A stretch of 64,000 bases of DNA from NCBI GenBank assembly GCA_951213105.1, contig OX578147.1:128783322-128847321 (forward strand), in the 5' to 3' direction. The notes under the pieces are model-generated. The model saw only the letters and a list, made by a program, of their open reading frames with translations. It was not told where the DNA came from and ran no database searches. Origin of the DNA: Amaurobius ferox (taxonomy: Eukaryota; Arthropoda; Arachnida; Araneae; Amaurobiidae). The position numbers were made by a program, and so were the translations under genes. Each line of letters opens with the position of its first letter. The first letter of the stretch is position 1. Shown here in pieces: positions 34,270 to 47,045 of the stretch.

Positions 34270-34309
<40 letters not shown>

Positions 34310-35088
34310 TATGTGTGTATGTGTGTGTGTCAGTGAGTCTGTGGAGACGATAACAGACGAACGAATGGACCGATTCGAATCAAATTTGGTACAAAAATCA
34401 CAATCCGTAAACACTGGAAGCCTATTGTTTTTATACGTAATCGAATGTTCAGAACCTCCCTAAATTTTCGAATGAAATTTTGAAAAAATCGTCAAAAAAT
34501 CAAAACCGCTAATAAAGTTACGCAAATAGACATTTCTTATGTAATTTTTCATTAGAAAACGATTGGCATAAATTTTAGAAGGCTAACATGAACCGTTCTC
34601 GAGATATTGTACATTTTTCAAAAAAATTATGAAAAAGTCACATAAAAAAAATTCCTATTGAGAAACATGTTCACTTTTCATATGTAATACCATGCGATAA
34701 ATTGAGTGACATCATTCTCGTGGATCTAGCTCGTTCCATTCATGAAAAAATATACTTTGAATAATACTTTTGTATTTGAACGCCAATAGTCATTTATCTG
34801 CTGTAAGAATAACTTTTTTCTTAGTGCATAACTCTTGGCGAGATTTTGGCGACGAATTTGGCGAAATGTCGCCAACTTGGCGACTTTTTGAAATGTTGCC
34901 AAATTAACGTAAATCTCGTCAAATGGATAAAAATGACGCTAAATCAATGAAAATGACAACTAATTGTCGAAAATTCAATATCTTGGAAAGAATATTAGTA
35001 TCTACTATAAGAAAAACCTATTTTTTTACTGTAAAAGTAGTAAATTCATTACATTATATAAGGAAAGTCATGTGTTGCCCACATCAGA
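34145..35088 (+). mobile_element. Family A element, second unit of a tandem duplication
   Basis: 944 bp, very close to 33014-33983 (both share GAACCGTTCTCGAGATATTG and TTTTTTCTTAGTGCATAACNCTTGG). The period to the previous copy is 1131 bp including the flank. Confidence 0.9.
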
Positions 35089-35222
35089 TTTTTTTATTAG
35101 GCAACTAGGTCTTATTTACCTTAAAGATGCACATTATTTTTAAAAACATATAAAATATATAAAGCTGGCAGGTACAATACGCATACGTTTCATGTATTAT
35201 ACGTAGGCATTATAGACTTTTT
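35089..35222 (+). repeat. Flank repeat (unit 2)
   Basis: Matches 33984-34144; the third partial flank follows from about 35240. Confidence 0.8.
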
Positions 35223-35294
35223 AATTTATTTTATTAGACTAAGGGTCTTACCTTAAAGATGCATATTATTTTGAAAAACAAAAAATGTATAAAG

Positions 35295-35420
35295 CTGGTA
35301 CGTATAATACGTAAGTATGTACGTATAATACGTTGCGTACGTATGTACGTATGATACGTTATGCATGTATGTACGTATAATATGTTGCGTACGTATGGTA
35401 TTATACGTTTCACATATTAT
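35295..35420. repeat. ACGTATAATACG-type tandem repeat
   Basis: Four to five degenerate units of about 30 bp, built on GTACGTATAATACGTTGCGT. Strongly palindromic (ACGTATAATACGT; GTACGTAC-like). It grows out of the TATTATACGTAGG motif of the flank repeat. Confidence 0.8.
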
Positions 35421-35454
35421 GCGTACCACCTCTGAGTAGGGAAAGTACAATTAG

Positions 35455-35790
35455 TCTAACATTCAACACATTTTATTCTGGTATATCAACAGACGCCAGG
35501 GCTGGAGATTTTACGCAGTTATCCCGTTGTGACTTTAGATTTTAATTCTTTGGTATCTGGGTGCTTCAGGACGACTTTCTTCTTCGGCAGTGCGAAGGAG
35601 CGACCGACCATCTCTATCGATTCTTCCCTTAAATGCGCTCGTCTTGTCGACTCCGTACCCGACGTCACGAAGTCGCCCGCTCAGATTTCTGTCTAAAATG
35701 ACAGACGGTGTCTTCTCCTCCGAGAGTAACTTTTTGTTCTGTAATGCGATTAGCCAGATATTCCAGGCGTTGCTCTTGATTTAATATATG
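35455..35790 (-). pseudogene. Possible decayed coding segment, unrecognised
   Basis: Less AT-rich than its surroundings. The minus strand reads NQEQRLEYLANRITEQKV in one frame, then after an apparent shift GVDKTSAFKGRIDRDGRSLL and a Glu/Arg-rich end with a stop. Such a mixture of charged residues is unusual for repeat DNA here. It could be an old processed pseudogene, an exon, or a transposon relic. No start or splice site could be fixed, and no family was recognised. Confidence 0.25.
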
Positions 35791-35876
35791 TGCGAATTAT
35801 GAACTTATTCATATTGCTTCAAAAAATAAAAAATAAATTCGATTAAAATATTGAATTCAATTCCCCCTCATAAAAA

Positions 35877-36537
35877 CATGATGTGGGCAACACATGACTT
35901 ACCCTACAGACTTAAATTCATTCTCTCTTTATTTTTTTATAATGCATTAAATTGAGTTTTATTGAACAAAATAACATGCATGCTTATTTGAAATGACACT
36001 GAATTTGCACTTTTAATTCAGTTTTCGTTTTTATTTGGTAACTGGGCGTATTTTCAAATGCGCTTAGCAAAAATACGAAAAAACTCAAATATCTCGAGAA
36101 CAGTTAGTCCTAAAGTAATGGTGTTGGTCTTATTCTTTTTATTGTTAAAAATTTCGTATAAAATAAGCATTTAATGGACACTTTTGAGCATACGTGGTGT
36201 TTTATTTTATATTTTAATGATTTTTGCGGAGCAATTTGCAAAATAAGAGAAAGTTCTGTTTTCCTGAATCGTACCAAAATCTAATCAACATCAGGGTGAC
36301 CCACACGTAACTTACATATGCAATTTGGTCAATTCGTTTTTGAGTTAGAGTGGATACATACATTGTACAGACAAACAGGCAGACACACAGACACACACAG
36401 AGACACACACGCAGACGTCACTCTATAAATGGCTTTTTCGTAATCTAGAGGTATCAAAACGTGTAGATTCGTCGAAAACTCGAGTTGCGATTTTCGACAT
36501 GATTCCAATACTTTCCCTATATATTACGTATAGGGAC
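35877..36537 (-). mobile_element. Family B element
   Basis: Starts at the stem-loop CATGATGTGGGCAACACATG and ends at a diverged head (CTTTCCCTATATATTACGTA). It carries the (CA)n-rich tract at 36383-36410 and CTCGAGAACAGTTAGTCC. Confidence 0.8.
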
Positions 36538-36544
36538 ATCCTGC

Positions 36545-36785
36545 ATACGATTTTTGCGGGACCATTTCGCAAAAAAAGAAGGCAGGTTTTTCTTTTATCC
36601 GGAATCGTACCAAAATCTAATCAGCACTAGGCTAACCTACAGGTGACTTATAGAATTTTATGAAATTTGGTCAATTTGTTTTTGAGATAGAGCGGATACA
36701 TACATTGCGCGCGCACACACACACAGAGATGTTACGCTAAAATAGCTTTTTGTATTCTAGAGGTCTATGTGTTGTAAGGAAAGTA
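36545..36785 (-). mobile_element. Family B fragment (5' half)
   Basis: A repeat of the head-side module: CATTTCGCAAAAAAAGAAGG, CCAAAATCTAATCAGCACTA, the GCGCGCACACACACACA tract and TGTATTCTAGAGGTC. It lies directly beyond the head of the previous copy. Confidence 0.7.
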
Positions 36786-36794
36786 ATAAAAAGT

Positions 36795-37110
36795 ATAAGA
36801 TTGTCTGTTTTCGCCATATCTGCGCTACATTTGGAGCTTTTCCGGATGACAACATGTAAAATTAGTACCCTATTAACTTATATTTCACGCAATTTTAAAT
36901 TGACAATTATCACTATTGATAGCATTCGTAATAATCAATATAGGTCATATATTAAAATATTTTAATAATAATTCAACAACTGGACGCCATTATGGGCGAT
37001 TCCATTTTTGGAATTTTTAAGATATGTTGATAATTTGATAACATTTTTTAAAGAAAGTCGCCGAAGGAGTGATATTTCGTCAAATTAGTAGCTAAGTAGG
37101 CAAAACCCGT
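36795..37110 (-). mobile_element. Family A 3' variant fragment
   Basis: In minus sense it matches 29790-29890 and 53815-53960: GATAATTGTCAATTTAAAAT, AATATAAGTTAATAGGGTAC and TGTTGTCATCCGGAAAA. The terminal stem-loop is absent. Confidence 0.65.
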
Positions 37111-37220
37111 GAGTAACCAAAAATCAAGTCAAAAACTGCGGATATGTGTATAGAACAAATAAACATAAAATTTCCGCTACACGACCAACAAACTAACAAA
37201 CAAACAAATCAGCATATTTT

Positions 37221-37793
37221 ACTTTCCCTTAAATACGTGGTAATATATATAGGAAAATATTAAAATCATGTCGAGAATTGCAACTCGGGTTTTCGAAGGA
37301 TCTACACGTTTTGGAACCTTTAGAACACGAAAAAAACTATTTTAGAATGACGTCTGTGTTTGTGTGCAATGGATGTATCCACTCTAATAAAAAAAAAACA
37401 ATTGACCAAATTTCATAAAATTTCACTAAACCCTATAGGTTACTTGTGGATGATTCTGGTGCTGATTAGATTTTGCTACGATTCGGGATAAAAGAACCTG
37501 CCATTTTTTTTTGCGAAATGGCCCGCAAAAATCATTAAAATCTAAATTAAGAGACTGAATATGCTCAACTGTATCAATTAAATGCTTGCTTGCTTTATAC
37601 GTAATTTTTGATGATAAAAAGAGTAAAACCAACCCCATTACTCCAATTTTAGCCCTTTTTAAGATATTTAAATGTTTTCGCATTCTCATTACGCCGTCTT
37701 TGAAAACACGTGCAGTTACCAAATGAAAACGAAAATTGAATTAAAAGTAAACATTCAGTGTGTTTTCAAGTAAGTATGTGTATCATTTTGTAT
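37221..37793 (+). mobile_element. Family B element, 5' part (interrupted by family A)
   Basis: Head ACTTTCCCTTAAATACGTGG, CTCGGGTTTTCGAAGGATCT, and blocks up to TTCAGTGTGTTTTCAAGTAA. Interrupted at about 37793; the remaining 3' end lies at 39090-39175. Confidence 0.75.
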
Positions 37794-37800
37794 AAAAAAA

Positions 37801-38078
37801 TCTGATGTGGGCAACACATGACTTTCCTTATATAATGAAAGGAATTTACTACTTTTACAGTAAAATAAATAGGTTTTTCTTCTAGTAGATACTAATATCC
37901 TTTCCAAGATATTGATATTTTCGACAATTAGTCGTCATTTTCATTGATTTGGCGTCATTTTAATTCATTTGGCGAGATTTTCGTTAATTTGGCAACATTT
38001 CAAAAAGTCGCCAAGTTGGCGACATTCCGCCAATTTCGTCGCCAAAATCTCGCCAAGCGTTATGGACGAAGAAATAAG

Positions 38079-38120
<42 letters not shown>

Positions 38121-38873
38121 CTTATTAGATATTAAAATTTTCGACATATTTTATAGAACTATTATTATATATTTATATATTATATAACTTATTAGATATT
38201 GAATTTTCCACAATTAGTCGTCATTTTCATTGATTTAGCGTCATTTTTATCTATTTGGCGGGATTTTCGTTAATTTGGCAACATTTCAAAAAGTCGCCAA
38301 GTTGGCGCCATTCCGCCAATTTCGTCGTCAAAATCTCGCCAAGCGTTATGGACGACGAAATAAGTTGTTCTTACAGCAGATAGATTGGTGTTCAAATGCA
38401 AAAGTATTACTCAAAGTATCTTTTTTCATGAATGGAACGAGCTAGATCCACGAGAATGATGTCACCCAATTTATCGCATGATATTATATATGAAAAGTGA
38501 ACATGTTTCTCAATAGGAAATTTTTTTTTTCTATTTTATATGACTTTTTGATAATTTTTTTGAAAAATGTGCAATATCTCGAGAACGGTTCATGTTAGTG
38601 TTCTAAAATTTATGTCAATGGTTTTCTAATGAAAAATTACATAAGAAATGTCTATTTGCGTAACTTTAATATTGGTTTTGATTTTTTGACGATTTTTTCA
38701 AAATTTCATTCGAAAATTTTGGGGGGTTCTGAACATTCGATTGCGTATAAAAAAAAAAGAGGCTTCCAGTGTTTACAGATTGTGATTTTTGTACCAAATT
38801 TGGTTCGAATCGGTCCATTCGTTCGTCAGTTATCGTCTCCACAGACCCACTGACACACACACACACATACTTT

Positions 38874-38911
<38 letters not shown>

Positions 38912-39064
38912 TACACACACACACACACACACACAGACATCACTTCAAAAATGTGTGATTCGTGATCAGGGATGCTTGAAACGTGCTCTCCCGTCGAAAA
39001 CTCGAATTCGAATTTTCGACCCCGTCACAATACTTTCCTTATACATTATGTATATAAGGAAAGT
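37801..39064 (-). mobile_element. Family A element inserted in family B, with internal duplication
   Basis: 1264 bp from TCTGATGTGGGCAACACATG to the 5' hairpin. The GTCGTCATTTTCATTGATTT...GCGTTATGGACGA module occurs twice (37912-38077, 38186-38371), separated by a (TA)n tract. The head-side flank TAATAAAGTGAAAAATCTG continues the match to the upstream flank of 33014. Confidence 0.85.
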
Positions 39065-39089
39065 AATAAAGTGAAAAATCTGTTGTGTG

Positions 39090-39175
39090 CAGTAAAAACT
39101 TAATTTAACGAATTATTAAAGAAATAAAGAGAACATAAATTTAAGTCTGTAGGGAAAGTCATTTGCTGTCCACAA
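39090..39175 (+). mobile_element. Family B element, 3' remainder
   Basis: Continuation of 37221-37793: AACTTAATTTAACGAATTAT, AAGTCTGTAGGGAAAGTCAT and the stem-loop ending CCACAACA. A T-run then leads straight into the next family B head. Confidence 0.7.
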
Positions 39176-39188
39176 CACTTTTTTTTTT

Positions 39189-39991
39189 ACTTTTTCTACA
39201 ATACATGGAAAGTATTGGAATCGTGTCGAAAATCTCAACTCGAGTTTTCGACGGATCTACACGTTTTGGGATCTCTAGAACACGAAAAAAAAATTTATTT
39301 TTAGCGTGTGTGTGTTTATTTTTAGCGTGTGTGTCTGTGTGTGTGTCTGTGGAATGTATGCATCTACTCTAACTCATAAACTAATTACCAAATTTCATAA
39401 AATTTTATAGGTAAGTTACTTGTGAGTAACTCTGCTGATTAGATTTTGGCACAATTTGGGATAAAAGAACCTGCCATTTTTTGCAAAATGGCCCTCAAAA
39501 TTCGTATGTATCTACTCTAGTTTAAAAGATAATTGACCAAATTTCACAAAATTTGGTAGATGAATGATTTGTGGGTTACCTTGGTACTCATTAGATCTTG
39601 GTACGATTCGTGGAAAAAGAACCTCCCCCTTTTTTTTTTTTGCAAAATGACCCGCAAAAATAATCGAAATCTAAAATAAAATACTACGTATGCTCAAATG
39701 TATCATTTAAATGCTCGTTTTATATATATTTTTTGACAATAAAAAGAATGACCAACCCCATTACTCTAGGATTAGCTATTCTTGAGATATTTTAGATTAT
39801 TTTCATTTTTGCTGCGCCGCCTTTAAAAATACGTCCAGTTACAAAGAGAAAACGAAAATTTGATTTACATTGCATATTCAGTGTCATTTAAAATAACTTT
39901 GCCTGCTATTTTGTGCAATAAAATTCAAGAACGAAAATGAGAGAAAATGAATTTAAGTGTGTAGGAAAAATCATGTGCTTGCCACATCAGA
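39189..39991 (+). mobile_element. Family B element, full length
   Basis: 803 bp, shortened head ACTTTTTCTACAATACATGG, CTCGAGTTTTCGACGGATCT, a GTGT tract with a small duplication (TTATTTTTAGCGTGTGTGT twice), paired middle modules, and end CATGTGCTTGCCACATCAGA. Confidence 0.8.
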
Positions 39992-40184
39992 TTTTCTATT
40001 ATTATAGATAGAGTATGAAGAGTTAAGCATAGCATGTGAATTCAAATACTTTATTTTATAATATTTCATTATGCAAATTATTATAAATGACTTTCTGGCG
40101 TTTCGTTGTATTTTCTTTCCGGGTTACCACTTAAACCGCGTTTCGTTTTATTTTGTTTTTAATGGGTACCACTTTGTGCTCCTT

Positions 40185-41190
40185 ATCAGCTTTAATTTCA
40201 ACAGCAAACTACAAATGAAATAAATATTCCCCAACTAACACTCCCGTGACTGACGATACTGGCATAATTCCATTATTCCTTGCACAACTACAATTTTCTC
40301 TTTAATAATGGTAAAAGAAAAAAATCTGATGTGAGCAGCACATGACTTTCCCTGCAAACTCAAATTCATTTTTTCTTTATTTCTTTAATAATTCATTAAA
40401 TTGAGCTTAATTGCACAAAATAACACTGAATTAATTTAATTCAATTTTTGTTTTTATTTGGCAACTGGAAATGTTTTCAAAGGCGGTGTAACAAAAATGC
40501 AAAAAATATCATCTCGAGAACGGTTAGTCATAGAGTAATGGGGTTGGTCTTATTTTTTTTCTCGTCAATTACGCATAGAACACGCATTTAATTGATACAT
40601 TTAAGGAAACTTTCTTTCATTTTAGATTTCGGCGATTTTTGTGGGCTATTTCGTAATAAAATGGCAGGTTCTACTTTTCCGAATAGTACCAAAACCTAAT
40701 CAGCACTAGGGCATCTCACAAGTGATTTATCTACTAAATTTTTATTAAATTTGGCTAATTAATTTTTTATCTAGAGTGAATACATCGATTTTTGTGGACT
40801 ATTTCGCAAAAAAGGGCGGGTTCTTCCATACCGAACCGTACCAAAATCTAATCAGCACCAGGATCACCCACAAGTGACTTACCTACAATTTTTATGAAAT
40901 TCGGTTAATTAGTTTTTTAGTTAGAGTGGATATACATACATTGCACAGACAGGTAGACACACATACACAGACGTCACACTAAAACTGTTTTTTTTTTATC
41001 TAGGGTGTCAAAACGTGTAAATTCGTCGAAAACTCGAGTTGCGATTTTCGACACGATTCCAATACTTTCATTATGCATTACCATGTATTACAGGGAAAGT
41101 AAAGGAAAGTATCTACCAATAACGCCGTTTTAAAAACGACATCATAAAAGCAGACAATTTGGAATTTCAACTGTAATTAGAGACGATAAC
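40185..41190 (+). repeat. Dispersed repeat Q, copy 1, split by a family B element
   Basis: 40185-40324 joined to 41101-41190 aligns with 44630-44890: CAGCTTTAATTTCAACAGCA, ATACTGGCATAATTCCATTA, TAATAATGG, and AATTTGGAATTTCAACTGTA. The second copy has no insertion. Confidence 0.65.
40325..41100 (-). mobile_element. Family B element, full length
   Basis: 776 bp from TCTGATGTGAGCAGCACATG to CAGGGAAAGT, in the A-rich centre of repeat Q. Two middle modules and a (CACA/CAGA) tract (40948-40972). Confidence 0.85.
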
Positions 41191-41623
41191 ATAAGCTCGT
41201 ATTTGAGTAAAATTATGAAAAGGGGGGGGGGGCAGTAAAAACAATTTAAAAATTCAACCTGTACGTGTATCCTTATAAGATATCGATATACTAATTTAAC
41301 AGAGAATATATTTAGCTATATCGCTAAGAATATTTTGATAGGTTGATCTAGATAAAATGTTTTGTAGCGTGCATAACAATGAAAAATAATATTCTATATT
41401 TAAAATTTTGAAAACATTGTTTGCTATATTGATAGTTCCTGGAAAATAAATAATAATACGTAAGCCATATAGTAAAATTTAGTTATTTTGACTTAGCTAT
41501 GTATGTATACGGGCATTGAAAGTGTATTTAATAGTACCAATAAATTTGCATAAAAATATGCATCTTATTTTAGAAATCTGAATACTCATTGACAACTTTG
41601 AAAAAAAAATCAATTATCTTTCT
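41191..41623. other. Unassigned stretch with G-run
   Basis: A 10-base G-run at 41223-41232; otherwise AT-rich with no recognised repeat or ORF. Confidence 0.4.
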
Positions 41624-42000
41624 ACTTTCTCTACATACATAGAAAAATGATTAGGAGTTTAAAGTATTGTGACGGTGTTGAAAATTCATATTCGACTGAA
41701 AAGCACGTTTCAAGCATCCTTGAACTCGAGTCGAATGTTTTTGGATGATGTATGTGTGTGTATGTATGTATGTTAGTGGGTATGCATTTTACTGCGTCTG
41801 TGTATATATGTTAGTGTGTGTGTGTGTGTCTGTGAGTCTGCGGACGCGACGTCAAATTTGGTACGATTATTACAATCGGTGAATAGTGTAACTCTACTAA
41901 TGTTAAACGCGATCGAATGTTTGGAAAATATCCCAATTTTCGAACGAATTTTGAAAAAATCATAAAATCAACCACTGAAAAAGCAGTTTTTGTTATTAAC
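41624..42000 (+). mobile_element. Diverged family A 5' part
   Basis: ACTTTCTCTACATACATAGA, AGTATTGTGACGGTGTTGAA, a GTATGTATGTATG tract, and ACGTCAAATTTGGTACGATT. The stretch 41748-41935 is close to the spacer between the two 5S copies (57275-57460). Confidence 0.7.
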
Positions 42001-44629
42001 ATCTAGTGACGTATTTTAAACAGACAATTGAAATGGGTTGAAATAGGATAATATTCGTTCTAAATTTAATTAAAAATGTAGATGCTCAATAGTATTTTAG
42101 TCGAAAATATTTTATTTCTAGGGTCTCTACTTTGGTATTTAAATTAACCATTTTTCACATAAACTAACACCAGACAGAAAATACTATTAGAGACCTGCTT
42201 ATAATTTATCCATTTGTAAACATACTAGTCGCTACCTTGCCCCCCCCCCCCCCCCTGTTCTTAAATCCTGGAGTCGCCAGTGTTCCTTTATCGAATGTTC
42301 CCTCTGTGCCCGTCTTCCCCATATCTCTGAAAACAGGTGTGTCTGAATACTCTATTTGCATTCTACTGAAAGAGAAACCGAAAAAATTCAAGAGTATGAG
42401 GCGGTCTTTATATAAAAAAACAATAATACCCTACTGTGCGTAAGTCCATTGAACTTATTATTTGCTATAACACATGTTCATAAGTTAGCTAAAAACATTA
42501 ATCAAACGTTAATCATGGAGTTGTCTAATACAGGTCCCTCAATAATGCCTATTTACTAACATGTATAGTGTTTTGCAAAATACAGTGTTTTGCAAAAATG
42601 GAGAACAAGTTTACAACCCCGGAACCATTTGTTTCAGCTTTGTTGCCAAATGCTTTTAGTATAAAAGAAATTGTAAGTCGAGAGCAAAATTTTTTCAAGT
42701 CAATTTTTGATTGAGGGGACGTATACATAATAAATTCTAAAATGAAAAATTTTATATCATTATTTTACAAAAATATGACTATCTAAAATATTTTCCATCG
42801 CTCCTTGAATTCGTCAAAAATAACTCTATTAAATAATAATAATATAGCTTAAATAGATAGCTAAAATAGCTTAAATAGATTATTCTCTATCCCAAAAATT
42901 CTCAGAGTTATACGCTAAACAAGCATGATACTCAAAATTAGGCATTTACTTTTTAAAAATGGCAACACGTACTCAGTGATGAAAGGAGAAAATGAGAATA
43001 AAAAATATAGATATTTTTATGTCAATTTTTTTTTGTTTCCCTTTACCTTTAAGGAAAGCTAACAATTAAAATAAAAATAACTATAATGAAAATAAAGAGT
43101 GAGATATTTATTTTGGAGACAGTCCCCTACTTCTGGCACAAAACGGGTTATGCTTCGGCTGTGAAGAGACATAAAAAGTGGCTTAAATCAGATATTGTTT
43201 GACTCAATAACTCCACTCTTTATTTGGATTTATATTTTGTATTTGCATGAGCACGGGATGAAATTTTACGGGGATTACTTTTTTCATAAAACTTATAGCT
43301 CCAAACTCCAAAAGAACATATGTCAAATGTTAGTTCTTAATTTTTATGCGACTTCCTAGTTAAAAATTCAAATAAAAAATCTTCTCTCGATTTACAATAT
43401 TTTTATATCAAAATGATATGTTTAAAACAATTGGTTCTGAAGTTGCAAACTTGTTCTCTATTTCTTCCCATCCAAGACTCTCAGCAACTGATATCAGCAA
43501 CTAATGCCATCTACTGATGTCAGCAACTGACCTCCTTCTCAGCAATTGATTTCACGCCCTCGGATTTCCGGTAGTTCTGTACTGGGCAAATATCCCGGCC
43601 TACTTGGGGAAGATGCACTCGCTCACTGTGTTGAACTTAAAAAAAAAAACTATTATAGCAAGCTATCGTAATCCAAACAGAAATATTACATCATGTTGCA
43701 ATATGTGTCTCCTAGTTATATTTGTCAAAAAGATGCAGTGACCTATGTTGCCAAAACACACACACGTGCGTACACAAGTCTGCAAAACCCTACTTCACTC
43801 AAAACTACATTTTAAATCATAATTATATTAAAATTCAAAGGGTTATTATGACTAAGACCCGCATATTGATGACCTAAAAATCCCCCCCCCCCAAAAAAAA
43901 TGCCCTTAAAAAACGAATGCTCTTAAAGGATGGGAAAATGCCCTTAAAATTAGGGGGGGGGGGATCTCCCTAAAACAGCTTCTGTTATATTTCTTCAAAA
44001 TTATAAATTGAATAACTTTAGACAATTCCTAGATTAAAATGTTCTCTTTTTCATGTATATAAAATACATTACAAAAACTCAAAGGAAAAGAAAAAAAATC
44101 AAATAAATACCTGTTAAAAATAAATTTTATAATAATCTGTACTCTAATAACTTGCAAGTGCATCAGAATTACACTGGACTGAATAATGAAATAGTCCAAG
44201 GAATCCTCAGGTGCCCAGGTGAACAATTGTAAACTCTAAAAATCAGAAACAGTTGAAATGTTATCAACAGTACAAAAAAGAAGCTCTAAATTTGAATTGT
44301 TTTGTTCACTACACTCTCCACAGTCCCTTTAAAAGGAAACATTATGGAATCTATTTCCTCAAAATTTGGTAACATTAAACAGTGTTTTAAGTTGAGTTGC
44401 CAGAATGAAAAGATTTTTTGCTTTGTTCAATTGGCAAGCCTGGTTTACAGTGTTGCAGCTTGAAAGTATACTCCTTATGAAAATTTCATTCAAAGGAAAA
44501 TAGCAGAAAATTCAAAATAAATGATGTAAAATAAAGAAAATGCTTTTAAAATATAAAAAATGGCACCAAACTCGAAAAATGCCATGAAAACTGATAAGTT
44601 TTATTTTATGCTTCTTATTAGCTTTAATC
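42001..44629. other. Largest unassigned stretch
   Basis: 2.6 kb with no recognised repeat, ORF or RNA. C-runs at 42240-42255 and 43883-43891, a G-run near 43956-43965. The minus-strand ORF at 42206-42391 reads a poly-G translation and is not supported. Confidence 0.4.
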
Positions 44630-44890
44630 TATGAAAGACAGCATACAGTAAAATCAGGTTGTAAATAGATTACATATTCTCCTATAGCACTAACACATCT
44701 GTACTTTAAAAATACTGGCATGATTCCATTACTCCTTTTGCAACAGCAATTTTCTCACTAATAATAGTTGCAGAGAGAAAATAATTCTAATAATGATGCC
44801 ACTTTACTAATTCCAAGGAGAATAATATGATAGCAGCAGACGATCTTGAATTTCAACAGTATGATAACAAAACCGCGCCCTGGAACAAAA
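44630..44890 (+). repeat. Dispersed repeat Q, copy 2 (empty site)
   Basis: Partner of 40185-41190 without the family B insertion; GAGAGAAAATAATTCTAATA occupies the insertion point. Confidence 0.65.
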
Positions 44891-45243
44891 TTAAGAGCAG
44901 CAAACAGAATTTAGAACTCCGAAATTTGCCCATTACTACTATTATATATATTTTACTACTGTATATATTTGCCCATTACTACTGTATATATTTTTTTTTT
45001 TCAAAATTCTGCTTGTTCGACATGTTATTGCCATAATCTACAAGTTTGTTCATTGATTTGGAATTGAGTATAATTTTATTCACAGTAAAATAATTAATAA
45101 GTGAAAATCAGAATTATCGATCGAAATATTTTTAATAAGCACTTATTATTTTATATAATACTGGCAGATACACTCGGCGTTGCTTGTGAGTTTAAATATG
45201 TGCAAATTCTAGTAGTATTTTAAATAATATTGTTCTTAAAAAA

Positions 45244-46049
45244 TCTGATGTGGGCAGCACATGACTTTCCTTATATAATGCAATGAATTTACTACATTTA
45301 CAGTAAAAAAAATAGATTATTTTTACAGTAGTTATTTATATTCTTTCCAAGATATTGAATTTTCGTCAATGAGACGTCATTTTCCATGTCGTCATCATCA
45401 ATGAGTCATCATTAATTTAGCGTCATTTTTATCCATTCGGCGAGTCCTTCTTTAATTTAGCAACATTTAAAAAAGTCACCAAGTTGGCGACAATCCGCCA
45501 AATTCGTCACCAAAATCTCGTCAAGCGTTATGGATGAAGAAATAAGTTATTCTTACAGCAGATAAATGACTACCGGCGTTCAAATACAAAAGTATTACTC
45601 AAAGTATCTTTTTTCATGAATGGAACGAGCTACATCCACGAGAATGATGTCACCAAATTTATCGCATGTTATTACATATGAAAAGTGAACATGTTTCTCA
45701 ATAGGAAATATTTTTTTTTATATGAATTTTCGAGATTTTTTTGGAAAAAGGTGCAATATCTCGAGAATGGTTCATGTTAGCGTTCTAAAATTTATGTCAA
45801 TCGTTTTCTAATGAAAAATTACATAAGAAATGTCTATTTGCGTAACTTTATTAGCGGTTTTGATTCTTTGACGATTTTTTCAAAATTTCACTCGAAAATT
45901 TAGAGGGGTTCTGAACATTCGATTGCGTATAAAAACAATAGGCTTCCAGTGCTTACGGATTGTGATTTTTGTACCAAATTTCGTTCGAATCGGTCCATTC
46001 GTTCGTCAGTTATCGTCTCCACAGGCTCACTGACATACACACACGCACG

Positions 46050-46080
<31 letters not shown>

Positions 46081-46254
46081 GCACGCACAAACACACACAA
46101 ACACACACAAACACAAACATACAGCGACATCACTTTAAAAATGTTCGATTCGCGATCAGGGATGCTTGAAACGTGCTCTCCCGTCGAAAACTCGAATTCG
46201 AATTTTCGACCCCATTACAATACTTTCCTTATACATTATGTATATAAGGAAAGT
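45244..46254 (-). mobile_element. Family A element, full length
   Basis: 1011 bp from TCTGATGTGGGCAGCACATG to the 5' hairpin. The stem-loop has the family B-type GGGCAGCAC version on a family A body, showing how close the two families' ends are. Long mixed (CA/CGCA)n tract at 46034-46115. Confidence 0.9.
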
Positions 46255-46726
46255 AAAAATCTATTCATATATTTAATTTAATCCTCTAAAAAGAATATCT
46301 GTTTTGGCTATATAAAATTATCTTCGCAGACTCGCTACAGGCTAACTTGAATATGATATGTACTAATCACTCACTTTTGTGTCCATACGCCCATTATGAT
46401 TACATTGGCTAACTATATAACTAAGCGGGGGTTTATAGTTTTTTCTATACCTCTCTGTTGTCAAAAGAGTAGGTTTGCCGCGAGTATAGTAAGAAAGATG
46501 AAATGTTGGTACATTTTAAACTTTCAATTATATATTTATCTAGAATTCCGATCGACTTCCAATCGAAGATCCAATACACTTTCCACTTGAAATGCTATTG
46601 AAATAGTTGAAACCAGCAGACGTACCCGTTGTTGCCCGGGAAAATACGAAAATAAAATTACCTCTGTACAAAATCCAAAATACTATTGGCAAGACCTGTT
46701 CTTAATTTATGCTTTCTATTTCTACG
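46255..46726. other. Unassigned non-coding stretch
   Basis: No repeat partner seen in this window and no convincing ORF. Confidence 0.35.
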
Positions 46727-47045
46727 GTCTTGTTTTCGATGCACGCAATTTGTCCCACCTATAGAATGTATTTTATGCACTCTTAAAGCACGCTTGGGCG
46801 TTTTGTTGATTAACAAATGGTTTACAAAAGTCATTAGTATTTTGAACGATATTTAGAATAAAGGGACGGAGTAAAAAACTAGAGGAGTGCTTTGAACAAA
46901 TTTCTGGAATATTTTGAACTGGAAAGAATAACCCAGCGTTGCCAGTGTTTTAAATAAGCGCTCGTTACTTACATAATACATATACAGATAACAGCACTCA
47001 ATTTCCACATCTTCTGTTTTGAACCAAAATCATTCCCCTTCATAT
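46727..47045 (+). repeat. Dispersed repeat R, copy 2 (empty site)
   Basis: Reverse-complement partner of 20505-21135 without the SINE; the junction reads AAAACAGAAGATGTGGAAAT in minus sense. Confidence 0.65.
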
